A stretch of 13,560 nucleotides of DNA, taken from the NCBI GenBank assembly GCA_039028695.1, contig JBCCHN010000140.1, positions 1-13,560 on the forward strand, given 5' to 3'. Position numbers and translations under genes: made by a program. A model generated the notes under the pieces. It searched no databases. It saw nothing but the letters and a program-made list of their open reading frames with translations, and was not told the origin of the DNA. The stretch's first letter is position 1. Each line of letters starts with the position of its first letter. Origin of the DNA: JANQKX01 sp039028695 (GTDB taxonomy: Bacteria > Pseudomonadota > Alphaproteobacteria > Kiloniellales > Kiloniellaceae). Positions 1 to 7,093 of this stretch are shown piece after piece.

Positions 1-547
1 ACCACAGCCCCATGTGACTAAAGTATAATGTCCGGCGAAATTTATTCCCTTGTCGCATTCCTCTTTTATCCTGGTCATAAATCTTTTGGCGGCAGGGGCT
101 GTCGAAAAATCGGGTTCTGTCTTCTCGCAGTCCCACTAAATTCGATAACTAGATCTCCATGACGCCATTGAAACCATAAGTACTTGGAACATGTAGAAAG
201 AGAAATTTATTTATGAAAACTATATAATTCTAATTTAAATTCATCAAATATGCTAAATAAAAATGCGGAAAAGCTCTTTTAAGTCAATGATATACTAATA
301 TACATTGAACGTTTAGGGAATGTCAATCGACCTAATTGCTCAAAATTTAGTTATTACAGTAAAAATTTTGGACTTCAACTCGCCGAACATACCTCTTGCG
401 CGTGCACACTAGAAAAATCAACAATTTAAATTAAAAAACATAAAATCCAGGTCTTGGCTTGACAGAGCTCGATCATTTGACTTCAACTAGCGCAATCATG
501 AGGTTGCTCATATCGGGGTGTGAGCAGCATGGGGGGGAGCCACAGGT
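1..547. other. AT-rich non-coding region
   Basis: I see no gene here that I can support. By hand count 181-480 is about 30% G+C (181-240 only about 18%), much lower than the genes to the right. A perfect TTGACA lies at 459-464, but no reasonable -10 box sits 16-18 bases further on, so I do not call a promoter. The 10-mer GACTTCAACT occurs at 371-380 and 479-488, a weak repeat. The region could be a long regulatory stretch or the edge of an acquired segment; the gene to the left is outside the window. Confidence 0.6.
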
Positions 548-748
548 ATGGCATTGTTTGATAAGTCAACAAGGATTCCCTTGTCGGAATCCTTAATTGT
601 TCGTACGGCCTGGCGTTTGCGTGTCTGGATTGTAATTTTGGCTTTGGCGGCGGCGAATTTAGCTGTTTGGGTTTCTGAAGATTCATCGTTGTCCCGATCT
701 GTGGGGGAAGATCAGACGGGCCCCGTAATCGAGAACACGCCCAGCTAA
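548..748 (+). CDS. small single-pass membrane protein, unknown function
   Basis: A 66-residue protein I do not recognise. A G-rich Shine-Dalgarno (GGGGGGAG, about 532-539) lies 8 bases before the ATG. Residues about 26-42 (VWIVILALAAANLAVWV) form one hydrophobic helix. Arg19, Arg23 and Arg25 precede it and an acidic, polar tail follows, so by the positive-inside rule the N-terminus should be cytoplasmic and the tail periplasmic. The gene ends 83 bases before the TPR-sulfotransferase on the same strand and could be its first partner. Its codons are less GC-biased than those of its neighbours. The ribosome binding site and clean topology favour a real gene, but no family resemblance supports it. 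Confidence 0.5.
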   Translation: MALFDKSTRIPLSESLIVRTAWRLRVWIVILALAAANLAVWVSEDSSLSRSVGEDQTGPVIENTPS

Positions 749-831
749 GCTTTGGGGAATGATGATCCCCGAATGTTCGGCATCGCGATGGGTTTTTGAG
801 GGTTAATCCGATAGTCGGGTAAAAGGCGAAT

Positions 832-2847
832 TTGTCTCCCAAATCCAGTGATCCGACGGCGATTCTGATGCAAGGGCTTGCTGCGCACCGAGCCGGCAAT
901 CTTGGTGCTGCCGAAAAGGCCTACAAACAGGTTCTCAAACAGCAAAGTAGAAATGGGGATGCGCTGCATTTGCTGGGCGTCATTGCATTGCACCGGAATG
1001 ACGCTGAACGAGCGGTTTATCTTATTGGAAGGGCGCTCTCCAGCGCGCCTCAGGAACCCACTTATCTCAACAACATGGCCAATGCCTTAAAGGCCCAGGG
1101 GAACCTTGCCAGCGCCGCAGAACACGCGCAAAAGGCGGTATCTTTTCGTCCCGGCTATGCGGAAGCCCTGAATACTCTGGGGACTATCTACCTAGCCGAA
1201 TCGAAGGCGCAACAAGCTATTGAGGCCTTCCAGACGGCCTTACGGGCGCGCCCGGACTATACCGAGGCGGCGGCTAACCTCGGAGACGCTTTTCTGGCAA
1301 TCGGACAGGCCGAGGCGGCTCGTGAGAGCTATCAAAAGGCCCTGGCAGCAGCGCCACGCAACGTGGACGTTTTGCTGAGGCTGGGGCGCTTGGCCTTCCA
1401 AATTCGCAGCTTTGATGAGGCGGGGCAAATTTTCTCACAAGCTTGCCGCCTGGCGCCCGGGCGACCCGAGCCATACCTTTACCTGGGCAACGTCTTGAAC
1501 TGGCGGGGCGATCATCGGCCCGCCGTCGCCACCTATGATAAAGCCATCGCCCTCGACCCCACTATGGTTGAAGCCTACCTCAATCGGGGGCATAGCCGCC
1601 GGGCATTGGGGCTTTTTGCCGATGCTGAGTCCGACTATCGCCACGCAGACACCTTGCGGAGCGATGACATTCAGCCCTTGCGCTGCCTAGCGGAAATGTT
1701 CGAGGCACTGAACCGGCTGGACGAAGCGGCCAACTGCCTTTCCCTTGCATTGGAACGTGCTCAGAATGATCCCGAATGCCTTTGCCTCGCCGGTGTGTTG
1801 GCTCGCCGCCGTGGCGATCTTCCCGAGGCACTCGCCAAGCTCCGCACAGCCCTGGAACAGACCGACGATCCCGAGCGTCAATCACCCATACACTTTGAGC
1901 TGGGCAAAACCCTAGATCGCTATGGCGATGCGGACCAAGCGTTTGATCACTTCGCCAAAGGCAATCGACTTTACCTTAACAACCCGAAAGGAGAAGTTTT
2001 CGATAAGGAAGGCTATGTCCACCGGGTCAGGGCCCTTAAAGACTTTATGTCGGGCCTGAAAGCCCCACTGCCCCTCGGCGCTTCCGCTTCGGCCCCGGTT
2101 TTTTTGATTGGCTTTCCCCGATCGGGCACAACCTTGCTGGATCAAATTCTGGACGCCCACTCGGCCGTCCACGTGATCGAGGAAACTCCCCTTTTGGAGC
2201 CCCTGTGGCGCCGGATTGAAACCTGGGGTCACTATCCGCAAGCTCTCGGCAGCTTAACCGAGGAAAGACTGGCCGAGCTGCGCGCCCTCTATTTTGCTGA
2301 ATTGGAGCGCCAAACGGGTGTGACGCCAGACAAACAGATCGTCGATAAGTTTCCCTTGAACAGCATCCATTGTGCCTTGGCCTATCAAGTCTTCCCCGAG
2401 GCACGCTTTATTGTCGCCCTGCGCCATCCCTGCGACGTGGTATTGAGCTGCTTCATGCAGCACTTTTTCCTCAATGATGCGATGGCCAATTTCACAAACC
2501 TGGACGATAGCGTCGATCTCTATGTGGAGGTCATGGGCTTGCTCCAGCGATATCGTGACCGACTTCCCCTTCACGTGCATGAGATTCGCTACGAGGACGT
2601 GGTTGATAACTTCGAAGGCACCATCGCGAGCCTTCTGACGTTTCTCAACCTGGATTGGGAAGATCAGGTGCGCGACTTTTCCAGTCACGCTAAAAATCGC
2701 AAACACATCAACACCCCAAGCTATAGCCAGGTCAGCGAGCCATTGTATAACCGGGCCAAGTTTCGCTGGTTGGCCTACAGGCAGCATTTGGCCCCCCAAC
2801 TGCCAAAACTAGCGCCCTTTATCGACTCCTTTGGATATGAGACATAA
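832..2847 (+). CDS. TPR-repeat sulfotransferase fusion protein
   Basis: A 671-residue protein with two parts. Residues about 10-350 are roughly ten TPR units, a helical surface that usually binds protein partners. Residues about 415-671 are a PAPS-dependent sulfotransferase (Sulfotransfer_3 type). The 5'-phosphosulfate loop is FPRSGTTLL starting at F428. The 3'-phosphate motif is LRHPCDVVLS, with Arg531 and Ser539 at the expected positions. The enzyme should move sulfate from PAPS to a hydroxyl; the acceptor (protein tyrosine, glycan or small molecule) cannot be read. I see no signal peptide, so it is likely cytoplasmic. The start is TTG with AAGG 5 bases upstream; an in-frame ATG at 868 is the alternative and lacks as good a site. 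The DUF6445-like gene begins 43 bases downstream on the same strand, so the two are probably co-transcribed. Domain calls are firm; the biological role is open. Confidence 0.88.
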   Translation: MSPKSSDPTAILMQGLAAHRAGNLGAAEKAYKQVLKQQSRNGDALHLLGVIALHRNDAERAVYLIGRALSSAPQEPTYLNNMANALKAQGNLASAAEHAQKAVSFRPGYAEALNTLGTIYLAESKAQQAIEAFQTALRARPDYTEAAANLGDAFLAIGQAEAARESYQKALAAAPRNVDVLLRLGRLAFQIRSFDEAGQIFSQACRLAPGRPEPYLYLGNVLNWRGDHRPAVATYDKAIALDPTMVEAYLNRGHSRRALGLFADAESDYRHADTLRSDDIQPLRCLAEMFEALNRLDEAANCLSLALERAQNDPECLCLAGVLARRRGDLPEALAKLRTALEQTDDPERQSPIHFELGKTLDRYGDADQAFDHFAKGNRLYLNNPKGEVFDKEGYVHRVRALKDFMSGLKAPLPLGASASAPVFLIGFPRSGTTLLDQILDAHSAVHVIEETPLLEPLWRRIETWGHYPQALGSLTEERLAELRALYFAELERQTGVTPDKQIVDKFPLNSIHCALAYQVFPEARFIVALRHPCDVVLSCFMQHFFLNDAMANFTNLDDSVDLYVEVMGLLQRYRDRLPLHVHEIRYEDVVDNFEGTIASLLTFLNLDWEDQVRDFSSHAKNRKHINTPSYSQVSEPLYNRAKFRWLAYRQHLAPQLPKLAPFIDSFGYET

Positions 2848-2890
2848 GTCCTTGGCAAACACGATAGGATCGGCACGAGGATAAACAGCC

Positions 2891-3556
2891 ATGTACAAAT
2901 CGATCGTGGTGATTGACGATTTTTATGAAGATCCACATGCGGTCCGCAAAGCCGCCTTGAGCTTCACCTACCCCGATGATACCGGCGAGGTCACCTATCC
3001 TGGCCGCAACTCCAGCCAAGCTATGCTGCCCCCAAATTCAGACGAGATGTTTAGTTTTCTTGTGCAAGAGCCGGTCATGGGTGGCCCTGGCATGTGGCAT
3101 GGCGTGTGCCGAATCGCCCTTGCTACTCATAAACGGACCGGCGAGGTTCATGTGGATCAGCGATGCTCGTGGGCGGGAGTCATTTGCCTTACACCCGACG
3201 AATACTGCGTTGGCGGCACGGAATTTTATCGGCATAAGAAATATGGCACGCAACACATGCCCTTCACCGAAGAAGAAGCGCAAAGAATTTACGGTTGCCA
3301 GTCACGGGCCGAGGTTCTGGACATGCTCTTTGGCAAGGGCAAGGACGGCCGGGATCTGGATAAATGGGAAAAGGTCCATGAACTGCCGTTGAAATTTAAC
3401 CGCTGCGTGCTCTTTCGGCCGTGGTTTTTCCACCGCAGCGGACCGGATTTCGGAGATTCCATGGAGAATGGTCGGCTGGTCCAATTGCTGTTTTTTGTAC
3501 CCGGCAAAAACGCTCAGAATTTGCGCACCGTGCCGGAAAGCGGCAAAAAAATGTGA
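2891..3556 (+). CDS. DUF6445-like putative Fe(II)/2-oxoglutarate oxygenase
   Basis: A 221-residue protein beginning MYKSIVVIDDFYEDPHAVR, which I recognise as DUF6445-like. An H-x-D pair (His87, Asp89 in VHVDQ) is followed by a glycine-containing strand (GGTEFY, 109-114), a later His181 (FFHRSGPDF) and Arg195 (GRLVQLLFF). That order matches the HxD...H iron triad and the 2-oxoglutarate-binding Arg of double-stranded beta-helix oxygenases. GAGGA lies 9 bases before the ATG. It follows the sulfotransferase closely, suggesting that the two modify the same substrate or act in one pathway. It ends 2 bases from the stop of mnmA, which comes from the other strand, leaving no room for a separate terminator. 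Family assignment is fairly confident; enzymatic activity is inferred from residue order only. Confidence 0.75.
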   Translation: MYKSIVVIDDFYEDPHAVRKAALSFTYPDDTGEVTYPGRNSSQAMLPPNSDEMFSFLVQEPVMGGPGMWHGVCRIALATHKRTGEVHVDQRCSWAGVICLTPDEYCVGGTEFYRHKKYGTQHMPFTEEEAQRIYGCQSRAEVLDMLFGKGKDGRDLDKWEKVHELPLKFNRCVLFRPWFFHRSGPDFGDSMENGRLVQLLFFVPGKNAQNLRTVPESGKKM

Positions 3557-3558
3557 GG

Positions 3559-4722
3559 CTAAGCCGCCATCGATTTTTTATCGGAGTGCGTGATCCAGCC
3601 GCCGCCCAAGAGCCGGGAGCCCTCGTAGATCACAGCCGCTTGGCCAGGGGAAACCCCAAACTGCGGATCGTTGAGAACGAGTTCTGCGCTATTGCCGGCG
3701 CGTAAACCGGATGATTGATTGGGCAGCGGGTAAAGGGTACAGGCAACCGCCTGGCTAACGGATCGCAGCTTGACGGTAACCGGCCGACCCTGCTCCGATA
3801 ACGCACTATCGCCCAGCCAGTTTAGCTCGCTGATAAAAACCCGATCCCGCGCCAGCGCCTCGCGGGCCCCCACGATGACCTGCTTTTTGTCAGGATCCAG
3901 GCGCACCACATAAAGCGGCGCCGCTTCGCCGCCCAGGCCCAACCCGCGGCGCTGGCCGACCGTGAAATTGATGATCCCCTTGTGCCGGCCGACAACTCGA
4001 CCGGAGAGGTCCACAATATCGCCGGGATCCAAAGCGCCTGGTCGCAGGCGTTCGACTACTTGCGCGTAAGAGCCGTTGGGAACGAAGCAAATATCCTGGC
4101 TATCCGGTTTGTCGGCTACCGTTAACCCAAATCGCTGGGCATGAGCTCGAACGTCAGCCTTGGGCAGTCCGCCCAAGGGAAAGCGCAAAAAGTCCAGCTG
4201 CTCCTGCGTGGTGGCGAACAAGAAATAGCTTTGATCGCGCTGATGATCGTGGGCGCGGTGCATCTCAGCACCAAAATGCCCCATGCGCCGCTGGACGTAA
4301 TGCCCAGTCGCCAAAGCATGAGCGCCCAAATCCCGGGCGGTGCTGAGCAGATCCTTGAACTTGACCGTTTGATTGCAGCGTACACAGGGTATGGGCGTTT
4401 CACCGCGCATATAGCTGTCGGCAAAATCCTCCATCACATTTTCCCGGAAACGAGATTCGTAATCGAGTACGTAATGAGGGAAATCCAAGCGCTCGGCCAC
4501 CATCCGGGCATCGTATATGTCCTGCCCTGCACAGCATGCCCCTTTTTTTTGGAGCGCTACACCGTGGTCGTAAAGCTGCAGGGTCACACCGACCACATCA
4601 TAGCCAGCCTCCTTCAATAGGGCAGCCGTCACCGAACTGTCGACGCCACCGGACATGGCAACGACGACACGGGTTTTCTCCGGCGGACCTGAAAGGCCCA
4701 AATCTAACGCGCGGGTTTCCAT
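3559..4722 (-). CDS. mnmA: tRNA-specific 2-thiouridylase MnmA
   Basis: A 387-residue enzyme that thiolates U34 at the wobble position of Lys, Glu and Gln tRNAs, using ATP to adenylate the base and persulfide sulfur that originates from IscS. The PP-loop SGGVDSS is at 24-30. The catalytic cysteine pair is Cys116 (CVRCNQ) and Cys212 (DSQDICFV), equivalent to C102/C199 of the E. coli enzyme. ATGHY (138-142) and FTVGQRRGLG (253-262) are further family motifs. The frame is open for 109 codons upstream, but that stretch overlaps the hydrolase gene and has no family resemblance. I take the ATG at 4722, which gives the usual length; AAGAGG sits rather far upstream. It lies 58 bases downstream of the hydrolase and probably shares its transcript. 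Confidence 0.96.
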   Translation of the reverse strand: METRALDLGLSGPPEKTRVVVAMSGGVDSSVTAALLKEAGYDVVGVTLQLYDHGVALQKKGACCAGQDIYDARMVAERLDFPHYVLDYESRFRENVMEDFADSYMRGETPIPCVRCNQTVKFKDLLSTARDLGAHALATGHYVQRRMGHFGAEMHRAHDHQRDQSYFLFATTQEQLDFLRFPLGGLPKADVRAHAQRFGLTVADKPDSQDICFVPNGSYAQVVERLRPGALDPGDIVDLSGRVVGRHKGIINFTVGQRRGLGLGGEAAPLYVVRLDPDKKQVIVGAREALARDRVFISELNWLGDSALSEQGRPVTVKLRSVSQAVACTLYPLPNQSSGLRAGNSAELVLNDPQFGVSPGQAAVIYEGSRLLGGGWITHSDKKSMAA

Positions 4723-4744
4723 GGCGGGGAATATAGGGCCTCTT

Positions 4745-4761
4745 AGGCTTGCCGCAAGCCT
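4745..4761 (-). other. hairpin between hydrolase gene and mnmA
   Basis: A perfect inverted repeat, AGGCTTG and CAAGCCT around a 3-base loop, lies in the 58-base gap. On the minus strand it is followed by AAGAGG and not by a T-run, so it does not look like a classic terminator. It could be an RNA-processing or stability element, or could position the mnmA ribosome binding site. Confidence 0.45.
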
Positions 4762-4780
4762 GTTGCCAACTGGATCTACT

Positions 4781-6154
4781 TTATCGGCCCAGAACAGCCG
4801 CGAGCCGGTGCAGGGGTTCCTGGTTGGCGAGCAGCCCCAGACAAAGGGTGAAGTGGCCTCGGTTGTAGGTAAATAGGTTTTCAGGGGGTAGCCGCCAGCG
4901 ATTGGCGAGTGACAACCCGCCCGCATAGGGCGTGACCACGTCCCGATCGCCAAGGACCATGAGAATCCTCTCAGGAGGGACAATTGGTTGGCCATGGGGC
5001 TCCATGAGCAGCAGCCAGGGGTTAAGTGCACTTTCTTGCCAAGCAACATCTTGCATTCGGCGGGTAATCCCCAATTCCCGAGTCAAGGCGCCCGAAAAGG
5101 CGATATCGGTAAAACTCTCGCTGGTGGCTACCAAAAACAGGTGATCCGGCCGCGCTTCCGTTGGCCAATTTGCCGCCGCGACCGCCAATCGTTGGCTGGT
5201 TAATGCTCCCATGCTCACGCCACCGAGGATGACAGGCCCCGCAAAGCGACGACGAGCCCACCTGATCAAAACCGAGACCTCCCCGATCCAGGCCTGGAAA
5301 GCTTCCAGCATGCCCAATGGGCCCCGCGCTAGGACCGGCTCTCCACCGAACCAACCCGTTAGGCGCCGCCGCCCATGCCACGGCCCCTCAGGCCGAATGA
5401 CCCGAAAACCCCGCGCGGTCAGGTTATTGATGGCATCGGGCTGACGGGGCCAAAACTCCGGTTCCATGCCGACGCCATGCAGAAAAATGAAATTGGGGCT
5501 GTCATGCTGAGGATCTTCGGCTTCGTAAATGCGTGCGGTAACAAAATCCCCCAGCTCCGGTGAAACAAACCGCAGCCAAGATTCCCGCGCACTCGGGCCT
5601 GGAATTGCCGTCGATTGAAGTACCTCAGGCAGCGCGGGCAGCTTGTAGCTTGCAGAGTCATCTTCCGGATTTGCCGGGGGAAAGGTCTCGGCGAGCGCGT
5701 CAGGGGATAAAATGTCGTAACGCAGTTTAGGCAAGCGCCGCAGGTAGGGGACCAAAGGGCCAAGACCGCGCGAAAGAGAGAGCGCTGCTTGGTACCGCCC
5801 GGCCTCCGCTGCACAAAGATCTTGCACGCTAGAGCCACCAAAAGCGGCCTTTTCCCAGACAGACGCCGCGCTCAGATAAGCCCTTCGGCGTAGGGTCTGG
5901 TCCGCCAAAAAATCCCTGAGACGTGATGGCAAGGGTGCGGCAAGACCGGTCCCTGCTTGAAAAGCCACCTCATCACTGTCGGATTCTTGAGCCGCTGCCA
6001 AGCCGCGCATCATGGGGAACAGCCAATGGCTCACTGATTTCAGGCAAATGTAATCAAACCAAGGGCGGAGCCACAAAGAACGCCATGGTTTGCCATAGAG
6101 CCGGCTGGGCCGGGCATTGTGAATCACATCAAACATAAATGCAGGGCTTTGCAC
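4781..6154 (-). CDS. alpha/beta hydrolase with long N-terminal region
   Basis: A 457-residue protein. Residues about 195-457 form an alpha/beta hydrolase domain: oxyanion-loop HGVG (226-229), nucleophile elbow GGVSMG with Ser314, a GDRDVVTP acid loop (Asp403 or Asp405) and catalytic His434 in RGHF. The first 190 residues are not a domain I recognise. No signal peptide is evident. The GPWHGRR segment and overall layout faintly recall ABHD18-type hydrolases, but that is a weak impression. I prefer the GTG at 6154, which has GGGA 6 bases upstream, over the ATG at 6136, which has no good site. The gene precedes mnmA and is divergent from the DUF302 gene across 96 bases. Substrate unknown. Confidence 0.85.
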   Translation of the reverse strand: MQSPAFMFDVIHNARPSRLYGKPWRSLWLRPWFDYICLKSVSHWLFPMMRGLAAAQESDSDEVAFQAGTGLAAPLPSRLRDFLADQTLRRRAYLSAASVWEKAAFGGSSVQDLCAAEAGRYQAALSLSRGLGPLVPYLRRLPKLRYDILSPDALAETFPPANPEDDSASYKLPALPEVLQSTAIPGPSARESWLRFVSPELGDFVTARIYEAEDPQHDSPNFIFLHGVGMEPEFWPRQPDAINNLTARGFRVIRPEGPWHGRRRLTGWFGGEPVLARGPLGMLEAFQAWIGEVSVLIRWARRRFAGPVILGGVSMGALTSQRLAVAAANWPTEARPDHLFLVATSESFTDIAFSGALTRELGITRRMQDVAWQESALNPWLLLMEPHGQPIVPPERILMVLGDRDVVTPYAGGLSLANRWRLPPENLFTYNRGHFTLCLGLLANQEPLHRLAAVLGR

Positions 6155-6250
6155 GGTTGATCCCAGCCGTGGCGCTGAGTAGGCTGGTGTCCTAATATTA
6201 AAGAATTACGGGCAGGTTCAAAGCCTCCGCCCCTCTTTAGGAGAAATAAG

Positions 6251-6724
6251 TTGAGACTCTTCACCACTATTGCTGCCGCCTTTTTCATGCTTTCGAGTGC
6301 AAGCCTCGCTCAGGCACAACAGGAAGGCTGGATCATTCAAGATACATCCCACGACTATCCGACTCTGGTCGAACGTTTGGACCAAGCCGTGGCCGACAAT
6401 AAAATGGGCGTGGTCACCCGGGCCAGCGCCACTGTCGGGGCCAAGAAAAAACTGGATAAGGTCATTCCCGGCAACATGGTGGTCGGCGTTTACCGGCCTG
6501 ACTTTGCCGTACGCATGTTGGACGCCAGCATTCCCGCCGGCATCGAGGCGCCGATCCGATTTTACATCACTGAAAACGAAGATGGCACGGCGACCTTGAG
6601 CTATGTTCCGCCGAGCGTGGTCTTCGCACCCTATAGTGACGGCGGCCAAGCCTTGCAGGACATGGCCCAGGAATTGGATGGGATTTTCGCAGCAATTGCC
6701 AGCCAGGCAGTGGGAGCCAACTGA
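6251..6724 (+). CDS. exported DUF302 domain protein
   Basis: A 157-residue protein. Residues 1-22 are a Sec-type signal peptide (basic start, hydrophobic core, AQA before QQ), so the mature protein is likely periplasmic. The mature part matches the DUF302 layout: an early TSHDYPTLVERLDQAV segment, then strands such as NMVVGVYRPDFAVRML and a RFYITENEDGTATLSYVPP region. DUF302 has no established biochemical function. The start is TTG, supported by a perfect AGGAG 7 bases upstream and by the signal peptide starting right there. It runs towards the ferredoxin gene, with 26 bases between the two stops, and is divergent from the hydrolase. A link to the Fe-S genes is only positional. Confidence 0.85.
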   Translation: MRLFTTIAAAFFMLSSASLAQAQQEGWIIQDTSHDYPTLVERLDQAVADNKMGVVTRASATVGAKKKLDKVIPGNMVVGVYRPDFAVRMLDASIPAGIEAPIRFYITENEDGTATLSYVPPSVVFAPYSDGGQALQDMAQELDGIFAAIASQAVGAN

Positions 6725-6750
6725 CCCAAAAAGGCGGACAAGGGCTGAGA

Positions 6751-7086
6751 CTAGCGAACCAAGAGGTTGGGAACCTGGCCCTTGGGGAAGATTACCGTCA
6801 AGCCGTCCAATTCGGCGTTGACGGTGATCTGGCAGGCCAGCCGCGAGGTCTCCCGCAGCTCGACTGCCAGCTCTAGCATATCCAACTCTTCCTCATCAGG
6901 AGAGGTCAGGCGCTCCGCCCATTGGGCTTCCACGTAAACGTGGCATGTGCCGCAGGCGAGGCAGCCTTCGCAGGCCCCTTCCATGTCAAGGTTATGGCGC
7001 TTTGCAAGGGACATCACCGACTGCCCCGCATCGGCCGTGACTTTTTTGCGAGTGCCGTCCTTGAGAACAAATGTCAGCTCAGGCAT
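6751..7086 (-). CDS. fdx: [2Fe-2S] ferredoxin, adrenodoxin/ISC type
   Basis: A 111-residue electron-transfer protein. Cys39, Cys45, Cys48 and Cys85 have the C-x5-C-x2-C...C spacing of vertebrate-type/ISC ferredoxins (GACEGCLACGTCHV). Cys42 is an extra cysteine inside the cluster loop, where many relatives have Thr or Ser. The likely role is to supply electrons for reduction of persulfide sulfur during Fe-S cluster assembly, as ISC ferredoxins do; service to a P450 or another oxygenase is the alternative. The ATG lies 7 bases after the stop of the IscS-type gene, so the two are co-transcribed and the GAG-rich end of that gene may act as the ribosome binding site. It is the last gene of the operon. 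Confidence 0.93.
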   Translation of the reverse strand: MPELTFVLKDGTRKKVTADAGQSVMSLAKRHNLDMEGACEGCLACGTCHVYVEAQWAERLTSPDEEELDMLELAVELRETSRLACQITVNAELDGLTVIFPKGQVPNLLVR

Positions 7087-7093
7087 GGGTTAC

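Noticed and set aside
459..487. Promoter based on a perfect TTGACA
   Set aside because: Positions 16-18 bases downstream read CTTCAA/TTCAAC, which does not resemble a -10 box.
371..488. Direct repeat GACTTCAACT as an attachment site
   Set aside because: Ten matching bases in about 500 AT-biased bases can occur by chance; no integrase or tRNA is present.
483..899. 138-residue minus-strand frame over the small membrane protein
   Set aside because: Pro/Ser/Arg-rich, low-complexity composition with no domain and no good ribosome binding site; the plus-strand frame has better start signals.
2254..2799. 181-residue open frame on the minus strand
   Set aside because: It is antisense to the sulfotransferase domain, whose motifs are clear; no family resemblance.
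3541..3590. Terminator between the DUF6445-like gene and mnmA
   Set aside because: The CGAT...ATCG pairing is four base pairs and AT-rich, and it lies inside the mnmA coding sequence.
4723..5049. N-terminal extension of about 109 residues on MnmA in the same open frame
   Set aside because: It overlaps the hydrolase coding sequence, contains the intergenic hairpin and has no resemblance to MnmA; the ATG at 4722 gives the family's normal length.
6725..6750. Terminator at the end of the ferredoxin operon
   Set aside because: A T-run exists on the minus strand, but no GC-rich stem precedes it.
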